Assembly (NCBI RefSeq): GCF_023065955.2
Contig: NW_026623100.1
Coordinates: 8,964,501-9,028,500, forward strand
Length of the DNA stretch: 64,000 nt
Origin: Ursus arctos
Lineage: Eukaryota > Chordata > Mammalia > Carnivora > Ursidae
Direction: 5' to 3'
Shown here: positions 33,484 to 45,259 of the stretch, one piece after another
Layout: every line of letters starts with the position of its first letter
Numbering within the stretch: position 1 is the first letter of the stretch
Translations under genes and position numbers: made by a program
The notes under the pieces: generated by a model
Told to the model about the DNA's origin: nothing
Database searches by the model: none
What the model saw: only the letters and a program-made list of their open reading frames with translations

Positions 33484-34310
33484 AAATAGTGACAATACCA
33501 GAAGCAGGAAAGGATGAGGAAAAACTGGATCTCTTATGCATTGCTTGTAGTAATGTCAAATGGTACAGCCACTCTGGAAAACAGTTGGACAGTTTCTTAT
33601 AAAACTAAACATGCTACTTCCATATGACTCAGCAATTACACTCTCTCATCTTTTATCCCTGAGAAATGAAAACTTACATTTACACAGAAACCTGTATATG
33701 AATGTTCACAGCAGCTTTATTTGTTATAGCCCAAACTGGAACTCACCCCAATATCCTTTCATAGGTGAATGGTTAAACAAACTGGTACATCCATACCACA
33801 GAATACTATTCAGCAATATACAGGAATGACTATTAGCACACCCAGTAACTTCAGTGACTCTCCGGGTATTTATGATGAATGACAAGAAGCCAATCCCAAA
33901 AGGTTACATGATGTATGATTTCACTTATATAACATTTTTGAAATGACTAGTGGCTGCCAAGGATTAAGGATGGGATTGGGGGTCGACAGAGGTGGGTATG
34001 ATTATGAAAGAGCAACAAGAGGGATCCTTATGATGCTGAAACTATTCAACATCTTGACTGTGTTGTGGATACATGAACCCACTTAGGTGATAAAACTATA
34101 GGTCCTAACACAGACACAGACACAGACACAGACACACACACAAATACAAGGAAAATTTGGGAAATCTGAACAAGCCAGGATTGGAGCAGTGTCCATATCC
34201 TGGTTGCATTATTATACCATAGTTTTACAAATTGTTACTGTTGGGGAAACTGGGAAAAGTATACAAAGGATCTGTTTCCTGGATAGCAGTTCTCAACAGG
34301 ACTAAAATTT
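33484..34310 (+). mobile_element. L1M ORF2 end and 3' untranslated region (part 3)
   Basis: 'gtacagccactctggaaaac', 'tatgactcagcaattacac' and 'cacagcagctttatttgtta' are the L1 ORF2 C-terminal region. The 3' untranslated part follows with 'gtggctgccaaggattaag', 'aacatcttgactgtgttgtg' and 'ttactgttggggaaactggg'. No A-tail or target duplication is visible, so the 3' end is approximate. Confidence 0.88.
34108..34142 (+). repeat. (CACAGA)n short tandem repeat
   Basis: Four to five CACAGA units passing into CACACA, inside the L1M 3' untranslated region at the place where L1 3' ends often carry CA repeats. Confidence 0.9.
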
Positions 34311-34343
34311 TCTCAGTGTCAAGGACAGCTGCTCTGGCTTTTT

Positions 34344-34521
34344 TTTTTTTTTTTTTTAAAGATTTTATTTATTTATTTGAGAGAGAGAAAGCACAAGCAG
34401 GGGGAGCAGCAGGCAGAGGGAGAAGCAGGGATTCTGATACGGCACTCGATCCTAGGACCCCGGGATCATGATCTAAGCTGAAGGGAGACACTCAACCGAC
34501 TGAGCCACCCAGGCACCCCGA
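34344..34521 (-). mobile_element. CAN-SINE, antisense
   Basis: A long T-run then 'aaagattttatttatttatt' is the reversed tail; the body ends at 'gagccacccaggcacccc' at the right. An 11-bp target duplication, tctggcttttt, lies at 34333-34343 and 34522-34532. Located about 35 bp beyond the L1M 3' end. Confidence 0.95.
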
Positions 34522-34529
34522 TCTGGCTT

Positions 34530-35055
34530 TTTATTTCTCACACAGCACTTAGCTCCAAGCCCACCACATAGTAGCTTCTCAATGAAGCCTGAGAATTCCC
34601 TTATAATTGATAATATCATCTGATGAAGTAGGCATGGAAGACTGTCAGGATATTTATCAACAGATACTTGGAAAAGTTTCAGTTGTGGGTGTTTACCTTT
34701 TCCAAGGACAATCTTACACCTGAAGACCGCTGGTGTTTACTTTCAGTACACGCTCTGCATCTGTCACACACAAACATGACATGCACAACTGCGAAGACGG
34801 TGGTTGGAGAGGACTTCCAAGCGCTGGTTCTCATAGCAACCAGCAGAGAGTCACTTCGTATGTGTACTTGTAAAATCACTGGACATGACTCAGACTTGCA
34901 ATCCAGCTTCTGCTGGGAGTACGCTTCTTTCTTGAGTTCATGTTTTATTATGCTAATTATGAAGCACATCGTGATTACAAATTCAATACTCAATGTTGTT
35001 TAATCTCAAATGACCCTATATTGGGCTCATCTGTAACCTTAGATGAGAAATGAGC
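34530..35055. other. Unique DNA with overlapping chance frames
   Basis: Plus-strand frame 34668-35003 and minus-strand frame 34679-34993 cover almost the same bases. Neither shows a domain; at most one could be coding and nothing supports either. Confidence 0.4.
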
Positions 35056-35059
35056 ACAG

Positions 35060-35165
35060 TGAATTCAATTAAACACTTGCACATTTTCCACATACAAGGC
35101 ACTGACCTGGGGCCTCTAGGGGCAACAGAGATGAATAAACAATGGTTCCTGTTCCCAGGCAGCTG
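35060..35165 (-). repeat. L2 3' end, antisense
   Basis: 'attaaacacttgcacatttt', 'aaggcactgacctggggcct' and 'caacagagatgaataaacaa' match the antisense L2 terminus. Confidence 0.6.
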
Positions 35166-35364
35166 ACAGGTCATGTGGAGGGTCTCTACCAATGCTGTCA
35201 GAGAAGACTGGATATGGTATGAGCTGTCAGTCAGTATTGATATGAGGCCTTGGACCTTGGAAGTGATGACTTCTGGTCGGTGCCCTGGGGAGATGCACAG
35301 GTTTACTGAAATTGCTATGGCTACAATGGTTAGGAGCCTGCTTGCCACATCAGCCTGTCTAATC

Positions 35365-35550
35365 TGAATCCTCACTTCATCACTTACCAGCGGGTAGTAT
35401 GAGGCCCATTCCCCTTCTTTAGAATCAGGAAAACATTATCAACCACCCAGAACTGGTGAGAGAAACAAAAGGTAATGCATGTGACCTATTTAGCACAAAG
35501 CCTGGCATACAGTAAGTGCTTCCTAAATGCTGGCTATTATTATTTAGCCG
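35365..35550 (+). repeat. MIR, sense
   Basis: 'tcacttcatcacttaccagc', 'ggtaatgcatgtgacctatt', 'agcacaaagcctggcataca' and 'gtaagtgcttcctaaatgct' match the MIR core and 3' end. Confidence 0.7.
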
Positions 35551-35554
35551 GGGG

Positions 35555-35660
35555 TAAAAATGAACAAGACCTAAGTCCTCTTGAGCTGCTTTCCATCCAG
35601 TGGTATGTTAGACATGCATGCAGAGAGATGACAGGGCAATGGGATCCGTGTTATTCCAGA
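35555..35660 (-). repeat. L2-like fragment, antisense
   Basis: 'aaatgaacaagacctaagtc' and 'cttgagctgctttccatcca' resemble the antisense L2 'agacaaggtccctgcc...gagcttacattcta' block. Weak. Confidence 0.4.
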
Positions 35661-36113
35661 CTGGAAGAGATGAGTGTGGATTTCACTCAGGGGGCCAACA
35701 GATGCCTCGTGGTCATCACAACGCCATTCTCAGCTGCCTAAAGCAGGTTCTACTTACACTGCCACCAGCTTCTTGCTCGCCATTTGGTAGGACAGAAAGT
35801 GTGGCCTGAGCTCACTGACTGCCTCTGCCCGCTCACCGTGTTCCTGTTCTTGTTGCTGGCTCGCCACGGCACTTGGCTGTTTGCAAAGCTGCACGAGGAG
35901 AAGTGTTTTATGCGGGCTCTCCTGTAGGATATTTCTCCCCTGGGTTCCCCAGTATCGATGTGGCCCCAGAGAGAGACCTGCTGAGGACCTATCATTACCA
36001 TGCCCCCTTCAAGCACAGGCACATCTAGCTTGCTTCTAGCTCACCACTTCTGATGTGAGAACAGCATCGATGCAGTTACTGTTTCTTATCTTGAGGAAGG
36101 GTCCCCATTTCCT

Positions 36114-36125
36114 GGGGGGGGGGGG
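36114..36125 (+). repeat. Poly-G run
   Basis: Twelve consecutive Gs. Length may vary or be misassembled. Confidence 0.95.
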
Positions 36126-36129
36126 AGCT

Positions 36130-38010
36130 CCAGGTGGCAGAGAGATTACATCTTGCAGCTCAAAGCGTCTTTTTCTCCTTGCTCTGAGTCAGCTTTGTGG
36201 GGTGCTGTGATACAGAAAGTGCCTTCTAGGGACTCACTTTCCTGTGGTCCAAACCACGTTGAGGTACAAATCCTCTCTGTGCCCAGTAGACCCACTCAGA
36301 CCCTGGAACTTGGCGAAGTGGGGTGTGTTCACTTCTAGCATCCACCAGACCCTGAGTCATCATCCTCTGCACAGAGAACTATATAGAGAATCAGTCCTAG
36401 TTTATAATCTGAGGTAGGAACTCATAGAAATGTCAGTTTGAAGTCCTAGTCAATTTTGTCTCAACATAGTAATAGTTATATTTTAGAAGGAATAATAACG
36501 GAGTGGAAAGGTGTGTCATTTACTTGCTTTCTTGACTACTATCAGTATACAGGGAGCACGGTGGGGTCTGAGGCCTCCCCACGTCCCACCTGCCCCCAGG
36601 GTGTGGGCAGTAATTGCAGGTGAGATAGTTGTGGGGACATGGCAGCTTAAGGTTTGCGAGTTGAAATCTAGAAAAAGGGCGGAAGCCATGAAAGCAAGCA
36701 GAAGGAAAAGGATCCTTATCAAGGGGAATCTGTGAGATAATTGCCAAAGAAACATTCAGGTCAGAGTTTGAGTACCCACAGTGAGCACTGAAGCCCAGAG
36801 TGTGTGGGCCTGTGACCAAACGGGGGGACCCCTGCGTCCTCACAGAAGACTCCAGCATGTGACGGTGGGGTCAAGCACGCTTAGAGCAGGAACTGTGGGG
36901 TTCTTTTCTCTGAGCTGGGAGCATGCAAGAGGTGAGCCCAGGGTCCTATCGTGCCCCATGCCACTAACATGGAAAGTATATTCTCCTGAGGTCCCAGGAT
37001 TCCGGACTCAGATATTTTCTTTAGGTGTGAAGGGAGACTCCTGGTTTAGAGAGAACAGCTCCCTTTTTCCCCTTAGCCAAGGGTCCAGGTCTAGAGACTC
37101 TGCTGCTGATCAAAAAGTAGCCCTGAGATGCATCGAAGTAGGGGTCAAGGCTACAGCCTGCACATAGGTAAGGTCTCGCTGCCCCTGAACAGCCTCTGAG
37201 GCCCAGGGCAGTTCAGGCCCTCCTGGGTCCCTCTGCTGCTGTTGGCGCCTGGGAGACCATCCTCCTTGGAGCCACAACTCTCTAGCTCCTGGGACTCTTC
37301 CAGTCTTTCTCAACCTGTCCTGAAGAATCATCAAAACTGCTAACATTGTTTTGATCCAAACCCCATTCTGGAGTTTTAAATGTTCCCGGTTTGTTTTGTA
37401 AAATAAAAATCCATGGTCCTAGGGTTGGAGGAGTACTAATTAGACAAGGAAAATGCTTCTGGGTCCTCTGGATGCACAAGGCACACTTGGAGAACTGAAA
37501 AGAAGCACAGCCAGACCAGAAGGTCACCAGGATGGTGAAGATGCCAGAACCCATGTACAGGAGAAGCCACCAGTGTGGCTGAGCAATGGGAAGACCAAGG
37601 GGCATGTGGCAGGTGGACTCGGGTTTGTCAGGTGAGAGGGGAAGGACACCAGTTCTCGTAGGTCCAAGGGCAGAAGCAGAACTAACAGGTGGCCATTTGG
37701 AGGGTAGGGCACAGATTCGGTGTCCCTAAGTGGGCCTTGAGCCCCTGTTGCTGGTTTCTCTAGGGGATGTCTATATGGGAGGGCTCACGCACAGAATGTG
37801 AGAAAGGAAGGGGACACTCCTCAGTCCAGCAGATTAGCACCAGCCACTCTGCCGGTGGGCAGACCCTGCAGGCTCCACCCCAGTCAAATCTTCAGCATGA
37901 TGGGCACATACCCCTGAGCACCCGTTACTCTTGGAGTTTGGTGGCGCTGGAGGTTCAGGCCCTCTGCTGGGGGTTCTGGGGAATGAGTTCCTGCTCTGGG
38001 TGGGAGGTTA
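36130..38010. other. Unique, gene-free DNA
   Basis: Relatively GC-rich and free of clear repeats. Several frames of 60-128 codons overlap on both strands (for example 36781-37167 plus, 36520-36858 minus, 37282-37605 minus). I see no splice-bounded exon or domain. A weak MER5-like similarity near 37310-37400 is below what I would call. Confidence 0.4.
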
Positions 38011-38020
38011 AGCTAAAATA

Positions 38021-38034
38021 CCCCCCCCCCCCCC
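38021..38034 (+). repeat. Poly-C run
   Basis: Fourteen consecutive Cs; the third long G/C homopolymer in the window. Confidence 0.95.
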
Positions 38035-38639
38035 AGTTCCCTTATAGCTCTGAAAGGCTGCATTAAACCATGATTCGTCTACTTGTTCTTCAAGTAGATT
38101 CAAGTAATGCACTTGGAGTCTAGATCTGTATGGGAGCAAGCCCTCCAAATTTGGGCACCCCACTGTTCTGGGCAACAAACATCCAGGATACGCTTTCTTT
38201 CCTGTGCCACAGACGTCAGGATTCTTTCAGGCCCATCTTTCACTCTTCCCGCATCTGCACTGAATACTAGCTTTACTCTGTTTTTGCTACGGTCTTCTTG
38301 CTCCCTGGGATGCAGCTGTCTTGCATCCAGCCCCCTTGATCCAGGGTTTCCACCAGTTGCTTCCCGGGCACTGGGAGCCCTGGGCCTCGCAGGGGTCAGA
38401 CAAACTTTCGTTCTGTTCAGGCTTGCACAGGTGACCCACTGACCTACTTTTCTGTACCGCTTGGCATAACTCAGCCTCCTTGTAGTCAAAGGGCCCCTCC
38501 TTCACGGAGTTGTGATGTTTAGATTCTGTGACAGGAAACATGAGGGTAACGGCCCTGCAGATAAAAATGTAATGCACTAAGGTGTTCACGGCCGCCAGGC
38601 TGGCTCTGTGTAATTGCACAAACATCATTTATCACTAGA

Positions 38640-39110
38640 CGTGTGACAAATTCATCTGCATTTTTTTCCAGCTTACAGCTCTGCGTTCTCTCATGCACGT
38701 CCATTAGGTTTGCTTCTCCTACTTACATATTTAAATGAAAACAAATTGGCTCATTTACTCTGAGACGCTCAGCTTGACAGAGATTGAAAGTGTGTGAGTG
38801 CGAGTGTGTGTGTGTTGTATTTATTTTGCCTCAAAGGGTTGGGATGTCTGGGTGGAATAGATCATTCAAAAAGAAAGAAATTTCCAGAATGTCTTCAATA
38901 ATCTGCACAAAACAGAGTCTGAAATTGCTCAGGAAAAAGCTCATTGATAAAACCACCACCACAGACAAAACCAAATCAATGTGGCAGTCTGTTGCAAATG
39001 TCACAGCGCCACATATTATACCTTCACAAAGAGCTGCAACCAATTGTGGAATTACTTTTCCCTGCCTGTCTGAACTGGTTTGGAAGAAGACAGCTGCCAG
39101 GGGAGTAAGG
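38640..39110. other. Unique AT-rich block, candidate conserved noncoding element
   Basis: No repeat similarity. Contains homeobox- and ATTTAAAT-like cores near 38730 and a GT-rich patch at about 38790-38817. Two long frames overlap here on opposite strands: 38784-39254 (plus, 156 codons) and 38831-39469 (minus, 212 codons, the longest in the window). Neither has a recognised domain. The minus frame has a hydrophobic stretch near its C-terminal third. Could be chance, an exon of an unrecognised gene or a regulatory element. Confidence 0.3.
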
Positions 39111-39589
39111 TCCCATGCAATGCAGAATGGGGACATGCTGAAAGGGCCGGACTGCAGAGCCAGCCCCAGGTCAGGGAGGAGGAGGGATGCCTGCCTGATA
39201 ATGGAGGGCAAGCTCTCCCACAGTGAGGGCAGAAGGTCAGGCTGGGCACCATGAGCCCTCCTTATAGAAGGGAGGTACAAGGCAGGAGGCCCAAGCAAGG
39301 AGAGACCCTCTCCACGGGAGATATTCATCCTCTTTAAATTTATTGTTCTTTTTGAATGACGTGAGTAACTGACAGACACCTGATATGGGAGCGTGAAGAA
39401 GTTCCCTTTACTTCCTCCTCCAATCCCAATCCTTAACCCTCTAGTATGTATTCTTCTGGAACTCCCCATGAATTTACATGTCTGGTGCTGAATATATATA
39501 CATAAAATTATATGAACATAATCTTATGTAAGTGGTATCGGCAGAATTTGTTAGAATTGGTTATTCCCTCCCTCTCGAAGCTCTTTCTG

Positions 39590-40395
39590 CCGTTGGTTTC
39601 CAGGGCCCGACCTCTTTGGGCTCTCCTTCTACCTCACTGCTCACTGTCTGGTCCTTCTCCACCTCGCATGCTGGGTCCTCCTTACATGAGTGACCTGGGA
39701 ATGAGGGAGGTTCCCTGGCTCCCTCTGGGACCCCTTCTCTACCTCTTTGATCTCTCCCAGTCCTACAGCACTGCATAGCACTTAGAAGATGCTTGTTCTC
39801 AATATGTTCCACCAACCTGAAGCTGGACCACCACCTGCCCACCTGACATCTCAGCTGGGACCTCTTGACAGGCCCTGCAAACTGGTCCAAGGCAGAACCC
39901 TTGATTTTGCCCCTCCTAAACCTGCTTCTCTCCCAGTCTACCCACCATTTACTGGCCACAGACTGGGAATCCTCTTTGGTTCCTCTTCGGAACCTCTGAA
40001 CTGTCAACAAATCCCAGGGTCACTGCCATCCAGAACCTGCTCACTGCTCACCCTGCCCCCACCACCATGTGAGGCCACAACAGTGCCTCGCCGAAACTAC
40101 TACAGTGGCCTCCTCACCGGCTCACCCTGCTTCAGCCACCTCCAGAAGCAACGCTTTTCACACTAGACAGAGCTTTTAAAAAGTAAAAGCCATCACGTCA
40201 TGCCCCTGCTCAAAACCCTCCCCGCCATCCTCAGAACTGATCCAAATGGCCCTGTGGGGCTCACCCACCGCATCTCTTGGTCCCATTTCCAACCACGGCT
40301 CCAGTGGCACATACTCCCAGGAGAGGGACTTCTGTTTTGTTCCTTACTACGGCCCCAGCACATAGAGATTCTCAATATATGTATTTCAATTAAGT
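39590..40395 (+). repeat. L2 3' region, sense
   Basis: 'ggcctcctcaccggctcacc', 'aagccatcacgtcatgcccc', 'tgctcaaaaccctccccgcc' and the terminal 'ggccccagcacatagagatt' follow the order of the L2 3' portion. The left part (39590-40080) is less certain. Frames crossing it, such as 39561-40010 (minus) and 39789-40166 (plus), are explained by the repeat. Confidence 0.65.
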
Positions 40396-40469
40396 GAACT
40401 AATTTTTTATTTTCCTTATCAAAGTTTACTGTCTTGGAGTTTTTTCCATATTGTTATATATAATAACTA

Positions 40470-40580
40470 TCTCTTACTTCTGAATTATCACATAGTATCC
40501 CATCCCGTGGATTTGCCCTGATTTATTTAACTGTTCTCTTACTGATAAAAATTTGAGTTGACCCATTTTTATAGGTGTGA
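40470..40580 (-). repeat. L1-related 3' fragment, antisense
   Basis: 'cacatagtatcccatcccgt', 'ctgatttatttaactgttct' and 'ctgataaaaatttgagttg' resemble the antisense of the L1 block describing a predicted 'aatggaatactat' sequence. Short and diverged. Confidence 0.4.
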
Positions 40581-40619
40581 TTAACAAATAAATTAAGTGG
40601 AGAAATTGAGGAGAGGAGT

Positions 40620-41700
40620 CCCAGTACATAGGGAACCCCTGGATGGGTGTCAACATGTCTGGGAACTCCCAAAAGTGTATGCGGGACTGCCTAGGTATGT
40701 GAATGCGTAAGTCCTTGACTCGGCGGGAATACTGGTTTCTTAACCTCCTTAAAGTTATAGATCACTGGATGGGGATGTTTGCTTAAACTAATCCAAGCCA
40801 TTCAATCTACTGGCCCTGCCAACCCCTAGCAGGAAGAACTAACCAATTTAGAAGAACACTGTCATCAGTCCAGAGACCTTGAGGCAATGTGTTCTGGGTG
40901 AAGGGGCCAGAATTGGGAACGGTAAATAAGCCTGCCGCTACTCCCTAGTGATCTATGGCTGCCTCTGAACTTCAGCTGGCCTCCTCTCCCCTTCTGACCA
41001 TGGGCCTAATGAGATCTGCCTACCTCCAGGTAGTATGTAGGAAATGCCTTTATAACTGTAAAATGCTGTTTTGCTTTTCTGACTTCCCAGGTTCTCCATC
41101 TCTTAATCCCATACAAATGATGGTATACAAAGAGAAAAAAGAAATACAAAACAACACCATGATGAGATGAAGTTGATGAAAGCACCATGAGCTCTTTAAG
41201 ATGCAAAGAATCTGAAAATTCTGCCGAGGAGAGCAGATGACCCCCAGACTCCTGACTTGCTGAAGGATGTGTTAACCGTGCAGCTTTGGGTTGCCATCAG
41301 TTCTTTCCTGCCTCTCAGCAGTTCCTGCTATGACAATCAGGTCACATAAAGCATCAGGAAGGAGTGCTGCTGGCCAGAGTTGAGGGAGAAGGAGGTAATG
41401 TTCTGTACGAAGCCTTGAGCATCAGGTCCCCTCCCAGCCCTTAAGAAGCAAGCCTTGCCCACTGTCTAGTCTCTCAGGAGGCCCTTGTCTGTCTGCTCCC
41501 CACAAGCTCCTTGGGGTTCTGAATGCCAAGTCCTGGCTCTCACTCCTGACTGAAGAATGTGGGTGATATGTAGTTCTCCATTCCAATGTCAGCTATCTCA
41601 AAGTACCTTACTGACAAATGAGTGACTTTGATGCTTTGGGGTAGAAGAATATAGTGAGTGGTCAAATTTGAAGATCTGTATTGTTAAAACTAATACTGTA
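40620..41700. other. Unique, gene-free DNA
   Basis: No repeat family, RNA gene or convincing open frame seen. The overlapping frames at 40955-41170 and 41006-41206 lie on opposite strands. Confidence 0.4.
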
Positions 41701-41714
41701 TTATAAATCTAATA

Positions 41715-41775
41715 CAGTATAATGACTAAAAGCATGGACTAAAAGCCAGACAATCCAAGTATGAATCCCACAGAG
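41715..41775 (+). repeat. MIR 5' (tRNA-like) end, sense
   Basis: 'cagtataatgactaaaagca' followed by 'ggactaaaagccagac' and 'aagtatgaatccca' is the MIR head with remnants of the tRNA A and B boxes. The core does not follow. Confidence 0.65.
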
Positions 41776-42119
41776 CGGTGGAAATCCCTGGCTGCTCTCC
41801 CTTCTCTGTAACGGCAGAATTGTGGAGTGGCAGGGGCTGGTGGGCTCTACCACACTTCCTAGCCTCCCCTGCAGCATGGCCACGTGACTTCATCTCCCAC
41901 TCAATAAGTGGAAATGACTCTCGCTATTTCTAGGTTGGGCCTTGAAAGAGCAGGTGTCTGCCTCTACAGTCTTGTCCCCTGTCTCAGATGACTCGAGTAG
42001 CTGTGATCAGAGCAATTTTAGAAGCACCTGTAGACAGCAGTAGAGGGGCCACCAGCCTGACCACATCGCCTTCCAACTTGGAACACAGGCGGTCACAAGA
42101 GAGAGAAGTAATCTTCCAT

Positions 42120-42300
42120 CTGGGTAGAGTCGCTTTGCTTTTGTTTCTCTTTCTTAAAGCAGCTATTGTTATCCTCGCTAAAGCCCTGCTTCACAGAGGT
42201 GTTGGGAGTATCCAGTATGTTAATAAATACAAAGGAATTAGGACAGTGCCTGGCACAGAGTCAGTGCTGTGTACGTGCTGGCAAATAGTACTGGTGATGA
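42120..42300 (+). repeat. MIR 3' part, sense
   Basis: 'attgttatcctcgctaaag', 'cacagaggtgttgggagt' and 'ggacagtgcctggcacagag' match the second half of MIR. Confidence 0.65.
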
Positions 42301-42309
42301 AAAGCATAA

Positions 42310-43480
42310 TAAAACATCATCACGTAATTAGGAAAGAAGAGCGTATATAAAAATCATGTGGTGTATTTCGATGCTCTGTATCAACGAGAAATGTCTGATG
42401 CAGAGTTTTCTACTGTCCGGCCCATAGCCCAGCACCATTGCCCAGACTACCCACAACCGGCTGGTAATACAAAATAGTAAAGCATATGACATTTTGAATT
42501 GTACCTTTGATTACAAAAGTTCTTTATGATGACTAAAATCGTGTACCCTTCTGAGAAAGTTCCCAAGAGTGATTAGAAACTTGTGCCAGGAAGACAGAAA
42601 TGGAGTGATAATTATCATGCTGGACGACTTTCAGTTACTTAGAAATACAAATGTGATGAAAACTGATATGCCGCCCCGTTCTAAATGTGACTGCGGTAGG
42701 TATTTCTTTGTATCTTCTTTCCTGCTTGTCCACCCTTACATTGACACTTTGAGTAAGTGCATTTCCAGAAAATGTGGGGTGTTCACGACCACTGCAGAGC
42801 TCACAGCCCCTACAGTGGTCACCCCAGGACGCATGCTCCCCTGGTTGCCTGGTTACTGGAGGAGAGCTGCAAATGAGAGGAGCTGGGAGAAGACCGTCCA
42901 GAGGAATAGCAGGTGGACTACAGAACTGCGGGGTGGCCAGGAGCCTTTTGTCCTAATAAGTGCACAGAGTTGCTGTGGCTTCACCGTGTGATGCCCAGGC
43001 TGAGATACGCTTCCGCTGTCAGTCCATGATAACACACACATGCAGCACCCACGGGGGACCACTATGTCACCTGTGTTGATCCCTGCTTTGGACAAGAATG
43101 AGAAACACCTGAACTATTTCCAGCTCCCCTGGATGACAGTGTTGACAAGGACCTCCCACTCCCCAGCACTGGATCTGAGCCGGAGATGGACAGCTCCCAG
43201 ACTGCACCCATGGTAGCAGGAAGGCTGCCATGCCACAATCACATGCAGCAGACGAAGACCAGAGCATTCCTCGCATCACACCGTCATTTGTGAATTAGCT
43301 CTGGAGGTCCATGTAGAGCTAGATAAACAAAGAACACCGAGAGCTGTCTGACTCCCAACCTATTAAGGGATCCCAGAATTCCCCATTACCTGCGTAACCC
43401 CTGCACCTAGCCAAGTGCCTGTGTAATGTGGCTACTCCACACATGTTTGATATGCCTGAGTGCAGGACTAAGTGAGCAGA
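42310..43480. other. Unique, gene-free DNA
   Basis: The plus frame 42569-42991 (140 codons) overlaps a minus frame 42853-43095. No domain, no repeat. A Cys-Asp-Cys motif near codon 40 of the plus frame is not enough to call a zinc site. Confidence 0.4.
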
Positions 43481-43489
43481 AGGCAGGTC

Positions 43490-43720
43490 AGCATGTGGTC
43501 ACAGGCCCAGGCTCTGGGCACAGACAGCCTGGTTCTGCCACTCATAGATGACACAACCTTGGCCTAGGTCCTTTCCCCTCCCAGGCCTCAGTATTCTGAT
43601 CCATACAACAGGAACAGATAGAATTACCTAACAGAGTGTTGAATGGACTCACCATAAGGAAAGCAAAGTGCTTAGCATAGAGTCTTCCAAACAATAGTTG
43701 ATCAATAAATAGTCTCAGTC
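43490..43720 (+). repeat. MIR, sense, nearly complete
   Basis: 'caggctctgggcacagacag', 'cctggttctgccactcatag', 'ggcctcagtattctgatcc', 'taacagagtgttgaatggac' and 'gtgcttagcatagagtctt' cover head, core and 3' end. Confidence 0.8.
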
Positions 43721-43734
43721 AATAAATAGTCTCA
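43703..43734 (+). repeat. 17-bp tandem duplication
   Basis: caataaatagtctca occurs at 43703-43717 and again at 43720-43734, directly after the MIR 3' end. A related 'gtctcag' follows at about 43743. Confidence 0.9.
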
Positions 43735-43842
43735 ACTGACAGTCTCAGTTGGATGCATCTATTGTCCTGGAGTAATTATCAACAACATCTACTTTCACAT
43801 TTGAAAGTGTCGCAATTTGAGTGATAAATGATAGATCCTATC

Positions 43843-43872
43843 ATCAGATGATGATGATGGTGGTGATGATGA
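43843..43872 (+). repeat. (GAT)n-like short tandem repeat
   Basis: GATGATGATGATGGTGGTGATGATGAC, an imperfect trinucleotide run. Confidence 0.8.
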
Positions 43873-44429
43873 CAATTTGGGTCAGGAGGCTAGTCAAGGA
43901 CCGGGAGGGATCCCTGCATTCGAGCTTAAGCTACGCAGCTTTGAGCCAACAACCAAGGCGTCTTCCCTCTTGGTACCATTCAGCTGTACCATGCATAAGC
44001 AAGGTGACACAGGTCATCACACGTAGCACAGATCAAATTGGAGACTACACATGCGATGTTCTGTTTGAAGGGGATCCTGTCCTCAAGGACCCTCTAGCCC
44101 TACCAGATAAGGATGGTGAGGAGTAAATAAGGTGGCCAAGAGTAGCCGTGAGCAGGACAGCGAGCAGAGCAGTGCGGCGAGTCCCCAGAGTGGGGAAGCT
44201 AGTGTGCTTGCTCGCACGGATGCAGAAAGACTCCTAAGAGTTCAGGGTGGGACTGGGTTATGGAAAACACTCTAAGGATAATTCCATGACTTTCTTCCTG
44301 ATCTTGGTTTCTCCCAAGGACTTCCCTTTGTTTTCTCTTCAGCAAGGAGCCTTGCAGAAATATCATAGATGATGACAATGACAAGCATGTATGGGGTAAA
44401 GCCACTTAATAACCCCCAAGCAGCAGCTG

Positions 44430-44640
44430 TCGGTTGTGGAGCTAGAATTAAGCACTGCACAAGCCACCAGTCATTCCTTTACCTCAGCAATCAACAAGGC
44501 TAGTGCTGTTATCACCATGTAAAGATGGGGAAGCAGAGCTTGGGAGATGAAGCCATTCCTCCAAGGTCTCCCTACTGGAAGGGGTGGGATTGGGATTTGA
44601 ACTGGCTCTCTCTAGCTCTAGGGACATCTAGAGTTCTGTG
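44430..44640 (-). repeat. MIR, antisense
   Basis: 'gctagtgctgttatcaccat', 'gatggggaagcagagcttgg' and 'ggatttgaactggctctctc' follow antisense MIR order. Confidence 0.7.
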
Positions 44641-44864
44641 CCATGGCATAGTCAGAATGGGAAGGTTCCCTACAGTCTCCACTGCCATGGAATAAGCCAG
44701 AGAGTCAGGTATGAAAAGACCAGGAATGCCCCATGGAGGGAAGTCCAGCCTTCAAAGTACAGCCCACAGAGAGACACAGAATATGTGGAGTGTCAGCTTT
44801 GTGGGAGTGCCAATCTGAGTCTTGCCCATGTCCCCTCTGGGCAGTGGGTATCTACCTTAAGGAT

Positions 44865-45100
44865 AATGGCAATACTCAACGTTACATGAGCACATATTAT
44901 GTGCCAAGTTCTAGGTTTGATGCCCTGCTTGAGTTAATTCTTCAATGTTCACAGGAATCCCATGAGGTGGGAGTATCTGAAAATGTGTACAATCCCTCAC
45001 CACCACTCCTGGCTAGCTCCATCTCATAGGCAGAAACCCAGTGCCCAAAGCTTCTTAAAGTTACAGCCCAGAAGTTCTAACCCAGGACAACAATTTTAAC
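44865..45100 (-). repeat. MIR, antisense
   Basis: 'gagcacatattatgtgccaa' is an almost exact MIR core, followed by 'attcttcaatgttcacagga', 'cccatgaggtgggagtatct' and a degraded remainder. Confidence 0.75.
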
Positions 45101-45224
45101 CCCTCTGAGTATGAAGTAGGACAAATTCCCACCCCAGGTCCAATGGGCCATGGGTCATGGCAGGTGTGATTTCTAAGCAAGTATGAACCTTTCTGGTCAG
45201 TTGGTTTCCTGGCACCATCTCAAC

Positions 45225-45253
45225 TGTGTGTGTGTATGTGTGCGCGTGTGTGG
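45225..45253 (+). repeat. (TG)n microsatellite, imperfect
   Basis: TG units interrupted by TA and CGCG over about 29 bp. Confidence 0.9.
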
Positions 45254-45259
45254 GATGAA

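Noticed and set aside
43821..44126. 101-codon plus frame with Met/Val-rich start
   Set aside because: Starts in an imperfect GAT trinucleotide repeat and shows no domain.
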